Counted from the stretch's first letter, positions 16,408 through 25,817 are shown. The stretch is 35,746 nucleotides of DNA from Candidatus Wildermuthbacteria bacterium RIFCSPHIGHO2_01_FULL_48_25 (GCA_001823155.1 MHTR01000013.1:1-35746), one strand, 5' to 3'. Notes: generated by a model not told the origin, from the letters alone. Numbers and translations: made by a program.

Positions 16408-17730
16408 TTACTCTGCGAGGATTGCAGCTCCCGCGACCGTATCAAGAGCACCATGGATGAGTACCTCGGGAGCTGGTCTTGCGTCCCAATTACCACCCAA
16501 GGCTATCCACTCCTTCCTTTTCGGACTGTATCCGAAAAAGATGCGGAAGATGTAGTTATAGGGCTTACCTTTGATGCGCATGCGCATGGGCGGGATGAAG
16601 GGTTGTATATACGCCCCCTCGGGAGACTGTATCCGAGCCAAGACTTGCCTTTTCTTGACTTCGGACTTCTCACCAGGCTTCCAGATGACAACACCCCGAG
16701 TCTTGCTCCCTTGAAACGGTTTTATGCAGAACCCCTCCTCCCATGGAAGCTGTTCTGGATTTCTTGCGACTTCCTGTGGAGCGAGCGCCTTCCACAAACC
16801 GAGAGCGCGACCATAGGATTTCAAGCCCTTGGTTGCAACCGTGCTGACGGAACGAGAAACGAGGGCATGAAACGACAGCTCATCTGGATCTGCCCTCACA
16901 AGGACAAGCCTGTTTCCCTTAAGAACTTCGCTGTGGGATATTTCGGGAATCCACAGATGGTCGTCTCCCCCGTGCTTGGCGCGCCGCGGCGACACCACCA
17001 CAAAAAACTCAGGCCATTCCTTTTGGAGCTCAGAAAGAAGCGTTCTGAATTGTTGATTCAGTGTCAGGGTTATTCCTACTCCGGCGGGGCGCTCTTCGAT
17101 CTCGTACACTCCGAGGCCCGTGCCTTTGCGCCAGACACAATCCAATCGCACCAGAAGACTTGGAACTCCAAATTTCTCCTGCGCGAATGTTCCTTCCCCT
17201 GGAAAAACCTTCTGCCACTCCGAAAGGAGACCAAGGCATTCCGCTGTTGCTTCCTTACTCACAGATACGGTGCGAGAAAGGGTCTGCACAACCCACGGCT
17301 GATGCCAGGGTTTGCCAAAAAGCATGGTCTTGAAAAACCCTCCGCCAGTTTCTGGTGCCCATTGATCGACAAGATCGCGGGGCATGACGAGCAGATCGAA
17401 AAGCGTAGGACAGTCCCCATCAACTGTGGGACAGGAAGTAATCATCCCTTTGCCCTTGCGGATCTCCCACGTAAACACCGAGGGGAAGCGCCGCTCGATC
17501 TCCTTCCAAAACTCGATATTCCGAGGCTGCTCTTTATTAGGCTTAAGTTGTTGAGGCAGATGGAGTAACCCTTCCTGGCATCCGCATTTTGCCAGCATCG
17601 CTTTGCTCCACTTGCCGGCGCTCTGAACCCCATCCCAGCCCCAGCTTCTGCGTAGCTCGTTCAGCTTCTCCAGCTTCTCGGACATGGCACGACCCTGCGC
17701 GCGATACTCTTCATATGCCGAAGCATACAT
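16408..17730 (-). CDS. Orphan hypothetical protein (440 aa), possibly ATP-grasp-like
   Basis: ORF with AAGGAGAA ribosome site; RLDCVWRKGTGLGVYEIEERPAGVGI and FCIKPFQGSKTRGVVIWKP...AYIQPFI...GGNWDARPAPEVLIHGA loosely resemble ATP-grasp ligase segments. Confidence 0.7.
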   Translation of the reverse strand: MYASAYEEYRAQGRAMSEKLEKLNELRRSWGWDGVQSAGKWSKAMLAKCGCQEGLLHLPQQLKPNKEQPRNIEFWKEIERRFPSVFTWEIRKGKGMITSCPTVDGDCPTLFDLLVMPRDLVDQWAPETGGGFFKTMLFGKPWHQPWVVQTLSRTVSVSKEATAECLGLLSEWQKVFPGEGTFAQEKFGVPSLLVRLDCVWRKGTGLGVYEIEERPAGVGITLTLNQQFRTLLSELQKEWPEFFVVVSPRRAKHGGDDHLWIPEISHSEVLKGNRLVLVRADPDELSFHALVSRSVSTVATKGLKSYGRALGLWKALAPQEVARNPEQLPWEEGFCIKPFQGSKTRGVVIWKPGEKSEVKKRQVLARIQSPEGAYIQPFIPPMRMRIKGKPYNYIFRIFFGYSPKRKEWIALGGNWDARPAPEVLIHGALDTVAGAAILAE

Positions 17731-17757
17731 GGAAACTTCTCCTTGTAATGTGCTTCA

Positions 17758-17815
17758 GGCCAGCTTTCAATTTTCTGGCCTGGAGTGCCGGGGGTACTAG
17801 TCTCCCCGGCGCTCC
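17758..17815 (-). promoter_or_regulatory. Two tandem leader hairpins upstream of 16408-17730
   Basis: GGCCAG-N11-CTGGCC (17758-17780) and GGAGTGCCGGGG...CCCCGGCGCTCC (17782-17815). Confidence 0.7.
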
Positions 17816-17842
17816 AAGCCACTAGTACTGCATTTAAAAACA

Positions 17843-17874
17843 AACAGCCGCCTCTTTTGGAGAGGCTGGCTGTT
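17843..17874 (-). terminator. Terminator (attenuator candidate) upstream of 16408-17730
   Basis: Minus strand AACAGCCAGCCTCTCCAAAAGAGGCGGCTGTT followed by TGTTTTT. Confidence 0.8.
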
Positions 17875-17903
17875 TTGAATCTATAGAAAATCCCTCTGAA
17901 AAT

Positions 17904-17987
17904 CTATACGAACAACATAACAACCAGCCTCTTGAGAGCGGCGCACCATGCGTGCATATACCTTCTTGTGCTGGTTATACTTGTCAT
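17904..17987 (-). CDS. Putative 27-aa leader ORF
   Basis: MTSITSTRRYMHAWCAALKRLVVMLFV; TTGACA (18020-18025), 16 nt, TAAAAT (17998-18003) directly upstream. Confidence 0.35.
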   Translation of the reverse strand: MTSITSTRRYMHAWCAALKRLVVMLFV

Positions 17988-18047
17988 ACCAGTGTCTATT
18001 TTACACACCCCCAAAACCTTGTCAATGGCTGGGCTCTTGTGGAACCA

Positions 18048-18070
18048 CTTTACACCCCCGGGGTGTAAAG
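18048..18070. repeat. 23-nt perfect palindrome CTTTACACCCCCGGGGTGTAAAG at metG 3' end
   Basis: 11+1+11 inverted repeat. Confidence 0.95.
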
Positions 18071-18079
18071 TCGGGTGTT

Positions 18080-19510
18080 TTATTTCCTTGGGAAAAGAGA
18101 CTCGCCCTTGCCTTCCTGGAGTTGTTTCAAAATCTTTTCTGAAGTCTCTGGCAGAAAGGGTTTGAGGAGGTTTGCTATTTCACCAAGCGCAAACAGCAAG
18201 TTGCCGATCACTTCTGGTTTTGGAGAAGCCCAGGGCTTTTCGTATTCGATATATTTATCACACCAAGAAATAGCGTACCAAATTGCTTCTAATGCCTCAC
18301 TGAAACGAAAATTATCTAGATAATCCTCAACAAAGTGATTTTTTCTTTCTCTAAAGAATTTAGTAAATTCTTGATCCGCACCCTTTAAGGAGTAAGGGGG
18401 TTTAAGGCTATTGTTCCTTTGAGCTAAAGATAAAACTCTTGACACTAAGTTTCCCAGTCCGTTTGCCAAATCAGAATTATATCGCTCTTTGAACTTTTCT
18501 TCGGTAAAATCCCCGTCTTCAAAGGGTGGGATTTCGCGCAGGAGGTAGTACCGCACCGCGTCGGTCCCATATTTCTCTACTAACGCGAACGGGTCTACCA
18601 CATTTCCGAGAGATTTAGACATCTTCTGCCCTTCCACGGTGATAAAACCATGGACGAAAATCGTCTTTGGTAAATCTATCTTTAGAGCGCGAAGAATCGC
18701 AGGCCAAATAACTGCGTGGAAACGCAGGATGTCTTTGCCGATGATATGGATATTTGCTGGCCAGTATTTCTTAAACTTCTGTCCGTCGGGGTATCCAAGA
18801 GCTGATATATAATTCACTAGAGCCTCTAACCAGACGTACACAACCTGTGTATCGTCCCCGGGAACCGGGATACCCCACTGAAGTTTTTCTTTGGGACGGG
18901 AAACGCTGATAAGTATCGGCTCACTCTCTATGAACTGAAGGACTTCTTTCTTTTTGGTTTCCGGTACGATTTGCAACTCACCCTTTTCTATCTTTTCCTT
19001 AAGCGGAAATGTATATTTATGCAGATGAAAGAACCAATTCTCTTCCGCAATTTTCTCAGGCTCCTTCTTATGGATAGAGCATTTGCCCTCAACTAACTCC
19101 TTTTCCGTAATAAATGCCTCGCATCCTGAACAGTATAGCCCCTCATATGCTTTCTTCTCCAAGTCCATATTCTCCTGAAGTTTCTTCCAAACCTCCCTTA
19201 CTGCAGGCCAGTGACGTTCTTGGTCTGTAGTACGGATAAAGTCATCGTTGGAAATCCGTAGGGCTCTCATGAGTTCCCGAAACCGACTCGAGATGTGATC
19301 GGTAAATTCCTGAGGGGGCACACCGGCCTCAGCTGCGGTTCTTGCCACCTTGATGCCATGTTCATCGGTCCCAGTCAAAAAGAAGACATCCTCGCCTTTC
19401 TGACGATGCCATCTCGCTATTACATCGGCCTGAACGATTTCTAACGCAAATCCTATATGGGGATTCGCATTAGTATAGGGTAGTGAGGAAGTAAGATAGT
19501 ACGTCTGCAT
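18080..19510 (-). CDS. metG: Methionyl-tRNA synthetase
   Basis: YYLTSSLPYTNANPHIGFA, TGTDEHGIK, KMSKSLGNVVDP. Confidence 0.97.
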   Translation of the reverse strand: MQTYYLTSSLPYTNANPHIGFALEIVQADVIARWHRQKGEDVFFLTGTDEHGIKVARTAAEAGVPPQEFTDHISSRFRELMRALRISNDDFIRTTDQERHWPAVREVWKKLQENMDLEKKAYEGLYCSGCEAFITEKELVEGKCSIHKKEPEKIAEENWFFHLHKYTFPLKEKIEKGELQIVPETKKKEVLQFIESEPILISVSRPKEKLQWGIPVPGDDTQVVYVWLEALVNYISALGYPDGQKFKKYWPANIHIIGKDILRFHAVIWPAILRALKIDLPKTIFVHGFITVEGQKMSKSLGNVVDPFALVEKYGTDAVRYYLLREIPPFEDGDFTEEKFKERYNSDLANGLGNLVSRVLSLAQRNNSLKPPYSLKGADQEFTKFFRERKNHFVEDYLDNFRFSEALEAIWYAISWCDKYIEYEKPWASPKPEVIGNLLFALGEIANLLKPFLPETSEKILKQLQEGKGESLFPRK

Positions 19511-19514
19511 AGCC

Positions 19515-20771
19515 CTACCTTAATCGCAAAGTCACATTCTGTAAAGCGGCGTTTAAGTCGTTTCTTCGTTTTTCATGTCGTAAAAACGGACCAAGCGCGT
19601 TCAGTAATTTATAGAGATCCTCTCTTGTGTTGACACTAACTCCCCAGAAGGTTCCATTATGCCTTACTCCTCTTTTATCAACGCCTGGTTTCGCTTCTAG
19701 AGAAAAAATGCTCGCAATACCCTGACGATGAAACTCTCGATGGATATCTTGCAAAATTCCGTAATCATATGACCTAATGCGAAACCTAGCACGCTTTGAA
19801 TAAATTCCAATATTGCCTTCTGCATCAGTATATCCGGCAAGGAATTGCAGGAAGAGCTTTCTACCCTTCTTAATCCATTGAGGAATTTTGTAATGTTTTG
19901 GTAAAAGAAACTTGAAAGAACGATTCAAGGCAAAGTTTATATGGAAACGTCCTTCCGCATCTTTTTTCGTAATCCACCCCGGGCCATAATCATTAAATAA
20001 CCTTCGTATAAGATCAAGCTGTACTGTCTTTGTGGTGCCACACCCTATATGAATAAGATTCCATTCTTTCCGAACGCCCAAATCCCCCAAACGAAACCCT
20101 ATGAGATATGCCTTTTCCTCTCTACTACCAGTAAAGTCTTTCTTTTTGTGTTTCGTACTTGTCTCAGATATTGTTCGGCGACTAATCCCATAATGTTCCA
20201 TCTTCCTTAAAATGGTGGCTGGCTGACAATCGTACAGTTGAGCAATTTTTGAAAGAGGATATCTTTTTTCTTTGTATAGTAAGGAAAGTTGAGTTTTACT
20301 GATTAAGACTACCTTCCTAGGACGCGTAGGGATACCATAAAGTTTCAGGTATTTATAAACAGTTTTGGGGTCGCAATGATATCTTGTGCCAATCTTATAT
20401 ATAGAAAGGTTGCTCTCGGAATAGAGAAGAGCAAGCATCTGTTTTGATAGTAAGACTCGTTTCTTTGGATGTCGTATAGAAATCCCATATTTCTTTAGGG
20501 TACGCAAAATAACAGTCTGATCACAATGATAAATTCGCCCAACTTTTTCTGCGGATAGTCCGCGTGTCAAATACAAATAAGATAGCGTATCCTTTTTTAT
20601 TCCAGCCCTCTTAGGGCCTGAAACCCTTCTCGGGATACCGTATTCTTTCATCCGGTTGACTATCGTCCCTGCGGTACAGTTGAAAAAATGAGCAATTTCA
20701 AAAGTTGTGTGCTTACTTTCCCAATAGAGCTTTCTAAGTTGTTTGGGGGAAATCAACAACCTTCTTCCCAT
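19515..20771 (-). CDS. Freestanding LAGLIDADG-type homing endonuclease-like protein with four tandem HTH-like modules
   Basis: YLIGFRLGDLG and FLAGYTDAEGNIGIY motifs; N-terminal repeats each ending (L/M)K.YGI..R. Confidence 0.85.
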   Translation of the reverse strand: MGRRLLISPKQLRKLYWESKHTTFEIAHFFNCTAGTIVNRMKEYGIPRRVSGPKRAGIKKDTLSYLYLTRGLSAEKVGRIYHCDQTVILRTLKKYGISIRHPKKRVLLSKQMLALLYSESNLSIYKIGTRYHCDPKTVYKYLKLYGIPTRPRKVVLISKTQLSLLYKEKRYPLSKIAQLYDCQPATILRKMEHYGISRRTISETSTKHKKKDFTGSREEKAYLIGFRLGDLGVRKEWNLIHIGCGTTKTVQLDLIRRLFNDYGPGWITKKDAEGRFHINFALNRSFKFLLPKHYKIPQWIKKGRKLFLQFLAGYTDAEGNIGIYSKRARFRIRSYDYGILQDIHREFHRQGIASIFSLEAKPGVDKRGVRHNGTFWGVSVNTREDLYKLLNALGPFLRHEKRRNDLNAALQNVTLRLR

Positions 20772-20826
20772 TCCTCCAGTATACCATATAATTCACTTAG
20801 GGAATAGCTGTTGCTATATAAACCCG

Positions 20827-21498
20827 TTACGGTCTTCCGACCACAACCACGAACTCTCCCTTTACCTTATCTTTCTGCAGCATTTCGAGCACCTGGTCAA
20901 TAGCACCGCGATACACGGTTTCAAACTTCTTGGTAAGTTCTCTCCCCACTACAGTTTGTAGTTGGTAGTTTATAGTTTTTAGTTCTTGGAGACTTTTTAA
21001 AATCCGGTACGGGGATTCATAAAAGATAACAGGGCGGGCAGATTGCGCCACTTCCTCGAAGAACTTCTTCCTTCCTTTTTTGTGCGGAGGGTACCCTAAG
21101 AACAGGAACTTATCCATGGGAAGGCCCGCTATGCTCGCGATCGCAGACACTGCTGACGCTCCTGGTATGGGAACAATGCTTAAAGAGGGCTTTCTTTCCA
21201 AAAGGTAATCAATGAGTTCGTTGCCTGGGTCTGACACGCCGGGAGTCCCCGCGTCTGTCACTAAAGCAAGACTTTTGCCTTGCGAGAGCAGCTCAAAGAC
21301 ATACTCTTTCGTTTTTTCGCTCGCGTGCTGGTGGTAGCTTATGGTGGGAACTTTAACTTCGTATCGCGAAAGCAGCTTTTGCGTTACTCTCGTGTCTTCG
21401 CAAAGAATAAAAGAAACTTCCTTGAGCGTTCTCAAGGCGCGCAGGGTGAGGTCTTCCAAGTTCCCAATGGGAGTGGCTACCACGAAAAGCGTAGCCAT
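20827..21498 (-). CDS. rsmI: 16S rRNA (cytidine-2'-O)-methyltransferase
   Basis: LFVVATPIGNLEDLTLRALRTL, CEDTRVTQKLL, VTDAGTPGVSDPG, FLGYPPHKKGRKK. Confidence 0.95.
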   Translation of the reverse strand: MATLFVVATPIGNLEDLTLRALRTLKEVSFILCEDTRVTQKLLSRYEVKVPTISYHQHASEKTKEYVFELLSQGKSLALVTDAGTPGVSDPGNELIDYLLERKPSLSIVPIPGASAVSAIASIAGLPMDKFLFLGYPPHKKGRKKFFEEVAQSARPVIFYESPYRILKSLQELKTINYQLQTVVGRELTKKFETVYRGAIDQVLEMLQKDKVKGEFVVVVGRP

Positions 21499-21499
21499 G

Positions 21500-22531
21500 T
21501 CACGTCACCACCACTTCTCCTTTTCTCTTCTTGAGAAAATCGCGCAAGAATTCAGAAAGAATGCCCGCAATGGGAATGGCGAACAGCGCGCCCAGCACTC
21601 CCCACAAGGTGCCACCTACCGCAACTGCCACCAAAACAAGTACCGGAGAAAGACCGATGAACTTCTTAGTCAAAAGCGGAGTTAAAATGTTCCCCTCAAT
21701 TTGCTGAATGAGAAACAGAGCTATTCCAACGAACAGGGCCTTGGGAAGCGACTCAAGAGCCAGCAAGAACACAACAATGGCACCTGAAAACAAGGGCCCG
21801 ATAATAGGCAAGAAATTGGTGACACCAGAAAGCAAACTCAACGAAAAGGGATACGGCGCGCCGAACAAGAACAAGGTAATATAGGTTGCGACTCCCACGA
21901 ACAACGAGCCCACTATTCTGGAAATAAACCAGGCAGACACCTTTTTTTGCGAGCGCGTCCACACGTCTAACGCCAGGACTTCCATGGAACGAGGAAACAA
22001 GAGCATAATGGCGCGCTCAATGCCTTTACGCTCCAAAGAAAGGAAAATGGCTATGGAAATGACGAACAGGGTAGACACAATGCCGCCAAAAATGGCAAAC
22101 AGGGCAGAAAAGAAGTTTGAGCCGAACTTTTCCACGCCTTTTACCGAAGCATCAACAAAGGCGTTGGGTTCTGAAAACGCTTCAAGGCCAAGGCCTCTTA
22201 AAGAGGGCGCCAGTGTTTCAAAATACTGGGGAATGAGCTGCGAAAACCGCTTTATCTCATTAATGAACAACGGAGCTGTTCCGTAGAGAATGAAGGCGAC
22301 AACACCAAACACCAAAAGATACATGCCTACGGTGGCAACCACTCTTGGAATGCGGAACTTTTCCAGAACGTCAATAACCGGGTCAAAAAGAATTGAAATA
22401 ATGACCCCGAACACGAACCAAACCAGAACGTCTTTCAATAGGAAGACGATATAAATCAAAAGGGTGGCCAGAGAAAGCTTCACAATGGTTCCCCAGGAAA
22501 TATCTAGCGTTCGTTCGTTGAGCGACGTCAT
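21500..22531 (-). CDS. AI-2E/PerM family transporter-like membrane protein
   Basis: Multiple hydrophobic helices; NFLPIIGPLFSGAIV, GLSPVLVLVAVAVGGTLWGVLGALFAIPIAGI. Confidence 0.88.
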   Translation of the reverse strand: MTSLNERTLDISWGTIVKLSLATLLIYIVFLLKDVLVWFVFGVIISILFDPVIDVLEKFRIPRVVATVGMYLLVFGVVAFILYGTAPLFINEIKRFSQLIPQYFETLAPSLRGLGLEAFSEPNAFVDASVKGVEKFGSNFFSALFAIFGGIVSTLFVISIAIFLSLERKGIERAIMLLFPRSMEVLALDVWTRSQKKVSAWFISRIVGSLFVGVATYITLFLFGAPYPFSLSLLSGVTNFLPIIGPLFSGAIVVFLLALESLPKALFVGIALFLIQQIEGNILTPLLTKKFIGLSPVLVLVAVAVGGTLWGVLGALFAIPIAGILSEFLRDFLKKRKGEVVVT

Positions 22532-23811
22532 GAATGATTGAGTATGTTTTCAAACTTCTTTTTTGCCTTTGCTGAGTAGGGGCCCAGCACCACGAGATTG
22601 AGATTCTTTCGCACGAACATCTCGGCTGCTGCCTTTTGCAGCATGGCAGGCGTTACTTTTTCTATCTTACCATGTATTTGTTCCAGGGTTAAAATCTCCT
22701 GCTCAAGCAGCTCCTGCATACCAAAGAACGAGGCCTTTGCTTCAGAAGCTTCTAAGCCTAAAGCCGAAGTCCCCTTGATATGATCTTTTGCCTTCTTGAG
22801 CTCTTTTGCAGAAACCCTTTTTGAGACGAGCTTCTTGTACTCACGCAGTATGGTTGCTATTGCCTGCTCTGTTCTTTCGTGCGGAACTCCGGCTGAAGTC
22901 ATTAAGTACCCCGCGTCTGGGTCACTATCACTATTGGTGTTGATGTCATAGGCAATGCCCAGCTTCTCTCGCACTTCAACGAATAAACGGGAAGAGAACA
23001 TTCCTCCCAGCAAAACCGCCATGACTTCCTGGGTATAGTGCAAAGGATGCGACAGGTTGTATCCCCGGGCTCCCAAGGCAACGCGGGTTTGGTCTGCAAT
23101 ACGGCGCTCAACCACTATGCCTGGCCGTGTCTGGCTTATTTTTACTTCCTTCTTTTTCCAGAACTCCCGCTCAGGTATCCCCGAAAAGAGCTTTTCTACC
23201 TTTTTAATGACAGCTTTTTCGTTAATGCGGCCTGCCACGCACACCACCGTGTTTTTCGCGACATACTGGCTTTCCATGTATTCCAAAAGATCTTTTCTCG
23301 AAAGCCCCAAAACCGTTTGGCGGGTTCCGGTAATTTCCCAGCCCGCGGGCGTATCTCCATAGAGAAGGCTCTGCCACAGGGTTTCGGCCCTTCTCATGGG
23401 GTTGTCGCGATAGATGTTCATTTCCTCAATGACCACGCCTTTTTCCTTTGCGATTTCTTTCACGGGCAGAATGGAGTTTAAAAAGATGTCTGACACGATA
23501 TCTAAAGCTAAATCCGCGTGCTCATACTCCACCTTTACGAAGTATCCCGTGTAATCGGTTCCGGTGAAGGCATTGAACATGCCTCCTACCTGGTCAATAG
23601 GTTCTGTCACCGCAATGGCGCTCGGCCGCTTTGCAGTTCCCTTGAAAAACATGTGCTCAAGGAAATGCGAGATGCCTTGGAGCCCTCGTATCTCATACTT
23701 TGAGCCGGTACCTACCAAAACAAAAACAGCGACAGCCCTGGTATCCTGATGAGGAGCAGTCACGATCCTCAAGCCGTTTTTGAGCGTGGTTTTATGGAAT
23801 GAGTTTTTCAT
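22528..23811 (-). CDS. M16 family zinc peptidase (insulinase-like)
   Basis: GISHFLEHMFFKGT (HxxEH); ORF extends to 23835 but MKNSFHKTTLKNGLRIV is the likely start. Confidence 0.93.
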   Translation of the reverse strand: MKNSFHKTTLKNGLRIVTAPHQDTRAVAVFVLVGTGSKYEIRGLQGISHFLEHMFFKGTAKRPSAIAVTEPIDQVGGMFNAFTGTDYTGYFVKVEYEHADLALDIVSDIFLNSILPVKEIAKEKGVVIEEMNIYRDNPMRRAETLWQSLLYGDTPAGWEITGTRQTVLGLSRKDLLEYMESQYVAKNTVVCVAGRINEKAVIKKVEKLFSGIPEREFWKKKEVKISQTRPGIVVERRIADQTRVALGARGYNLSHPLHYTQEVMAVLLGGMFSSRLFVEVREKLGIAYDINTNSDSDPDAGYLMTSAGVPHERTEQAIATILREYKKLVSKRVSAKELKKAKDHIKGTSALGLEASEAKASFFGMQELLEQEILTLEQIHGKIEKVTPAMLQKAAAEMFVRKNLNLVVLGPYSAKAKKKFENILNHS

Positions 23812-25117
23812 GGAGTTTCTGCACAAGGTCTTCAATCGCTATTCTATCTTGTTTCATGGTGTCGCGGTCACGAACAGTCACCATCTTGTCTTCAAGCGTT
23901 TCGAAGTCAACGGTCACGCACAGAGGCGTCCCTATTTCATCCTGCCTGCGATATCTTCTTCCAATTGCCCCTGTTCCATGATACTCACACATGAAGTGTT
24001 TTTTCAAAGTGTCATACACTTCTTGTGCTTTTTTCACAAGCTCTGGCTTATTCTTCACCAAAGGCAGCACCGCAACCTGGATAGGAGCAAGCGCGTTATG
24101 GAGCCGTAACACGGTTTCTGTTTCTTTCACGGCTTCTGTGGTCGTTGTTCTCCCTCCTTTTATCTCCTCATACCCCTGGCACAGCAAAGCAAGGAACAAG
24201 CGGTCAACTCCCAGGGTAGGTTCAATTACATAGGGAATATAGGGTTTCTTGGTTTCTTCGTCAAAGTAGCTCAAGTCTTTTCCTGAAGCGCTGGCGTGCT
24301 GTTTCAAATCATAATCGGTGCGATTCGCTACCCCAGCTATTTCTCCCCATCCAAAAGGAAACTTATACTCAATATCCACTGTTCTCTTTGAGTAGTGAGC
24401 AAGAGAATCTTTCTTGTGCTCATACAATCTCATGTTCTCTTCTTTCAACCCCAAATCAACCAAGAACTGCTTCCAGTCTTTCAACCATGAGTCAAACTGT
24501 TTCTCATCCTCTCCTGGTTTTACAAAATATTCTAGTTCCGCTATCTCAAACTCGCGGGCTCGAAAAATGAAGTTTCCTGTGGTGATTTCGTTGCGGAATG
24601 CCTTCCCTACCTGCGCGATTCCGAAAGGAACTTTCAATCCGTAGGTTTCCTGCACAAGCTTAAAATCTGTGAACATTGCTTGCGCAGTTTCTGGCCGAAG
24701 GTACGCAACATTCAAATTATCTTCCACTGGGCCCAGGAACGTTTTGAACATAAGGTTAAACTGCTTTGCTAAAGTAAACTCCTTCCCTTCGCACTGCGTG
24801 CACGCTTCCGGTTTCATATCTTCCCTGAACCTGGCGTGGCATTTTTTGCACTCAACCAAAGGATCAGAAAAGTTCTTCAAATGCCCCGAAGCTTCCCACA
24901 CCTTGGGATGCATGATTATAGAGGCATCAATAAGCGCGACGTCTAGTCGCTCCTGCACGAACCTCTTTATCCACGCCTTCTTGATATTATTCTTCATCAA
25001 CGCGCCCAGAGGACCGTAGTCCCACAGCGCCTCCACGCCTCCGTAGATTTCAGACGAGGGGAAGATAAACCCCCTTCTTTTCGCCAAAGAAACTATACTT
25101 TCCATTGAGTTTTCCAT
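23792..25117 (-). CDS. glyS: Glycyl-tRNA synthetase (single-chain type)
   Basis: RRGFIFPSSEIYGGVEALWDYGPLGALMKNNIK, RPETAQAMFTDFK, QVGKAFRNEITTGNFIFRAREFE. Confidence 0.95.
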   Translation of the reverse strand: MENSMESIVSLAKRRGFIFPSSEIYGGVEALWDYGPLGALMKNNIKKAWIKRFVQERLDVALIDASIIMHPKVWEASGHLKNFSDPLVECKKCHARFREDMKPEACTQCEGKEFTLAKQFNLMFKTFLGPVEDNLNVAYLRPETAQAMFTDFKLVQETYGLKVPFGIAQVGKAFRNEITTGNFIFRAREFEIAELEYFVKPGEDEKQFDSWLKDWKQFLVDLGLKEENMRLYEHKKDSLAHYSKRTVDIEYKFPFGWGEIAGVANRTDYDLKQHASASGKDLSYFDEETKKPYIPYVIEPTLGVDRLFLALLCQGYEEIKGGRTTTTEAVKETETVLRLHNALAPIQVAVLPLVKNKPELVKKAQEVYDTLKKHFMCEYHGTGAIGRRYRRQDEIGTPLCVTVDFETLEDKMVTVRDRDTMKQDRIAIEDLVQKLHEKLIP

Positions 25118-25156
25118 GATTTTCCCATTCTACGTGATTTCCCTAAAAAGAAAAAG

Positions 25157-25184
25157 CCCGTCTCCTAAGGTCTTGGGAAACGGG
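25157..25184 (-). terminator. Terminator of 25194-25817
   Basis: CCCGTCTCC / GGAAACGGG stem; minus strand followed by CTTTTTCTTTTT. Confidence 0.75.
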
Positions 25185-25193
25185 ACGGATTGG

Positions 25194-25817
25194 TTAAGCC
25201 GGATGTGGCGGAGCCACAAAGGGATTACGGATCGTCTCTGGCAGCGAGCTCACAGCAATCGCAAGCGCCAATGCGCCACCGAACACGAGCAAGGGTACGT
25301 ACACCGCTACCCAGACTCCGCCTTGGCTCCAGAGCCAAAAGCCATAGACCGACAGATAACTGTTCGCAACAGCCCAGCGCATGTCAGTGAGGCCCGTACT
25401 AACCTCTGCGGATGTTAGGGCGATATCAGGTTTTGCCAACGCATCCGCGCGAGCTGCCAATTCCCGGATGAGAGCACGCTTGTACGCCATGTCGTTGTGC
25501 TCTGCATACGCGTACCCTGTTGTATCGCCCTGGATCATACCGAACTCATCCAGGGAACGATCAAGTCGCCTGAGCGCATTTGCAAATTCCACTGGCGTTG
25601 TAGCTTGCAATGCCTGGGTGCGGTACGTATGCAGATTGGAGGTGAACTTTGCGTTCTGGTATATGGGGATGCCGAAGACTATTGCCACCAGACTGCCAAC
25701 CATAGCGAGGACAAGGATCGGGATGACTACGCTTTTCACCCACCCGAGAGAGATTTTTGCAGTTCTCCCAGGACCAATAGATTTCCTTCTGGTTACCATT
25801 TCCTTTTCCTTCCTCAC
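25194..25817 (-). CDS. Orphan hypothetical membrane protein
   Basis: Two hydrophobic segments (VVIPILVLAMVGSLVAIVFGIPIY; VWVAVYVPLLVFGGALALAIAV). Likely start ATG at 25799 after GGAAAAGGAA. Confidence 0.75.
   Translation of the reverse strand: MRKEKEMVTRRKSIGPGRTAKISLGWVKSVVIPILVLAMVGSLVAIVFGIPIYQNAKFTSNLHTYRTQALQATTPVEFANALRRLDRSLDEFGMIQGDTTGYAYAEHNDMAYKRALIRELAARADALAKPDIALTSAEVSTGLTDMRWAVANSYLSVYGFWLWSQGGVWVAVYVPLLVFGGALALAIAVSSLPETIRNPFVAPPHPA

Noticed and set aside
16453-17568. 371-aa plus-strand ORF
   Set aside because: Antisense to the 440-aa ORF, which has a ribosome site, promoter-like leader and terminator on the minus strand; the plus-strand product has no recognisable features and is a likely mirror ORF of GC-richer coding sequence.
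18048-18070. metG rho-independent terminator
   Set aside because: Perfect palindrome but no T-run on the minus strand; better described as a palindromic repeat.
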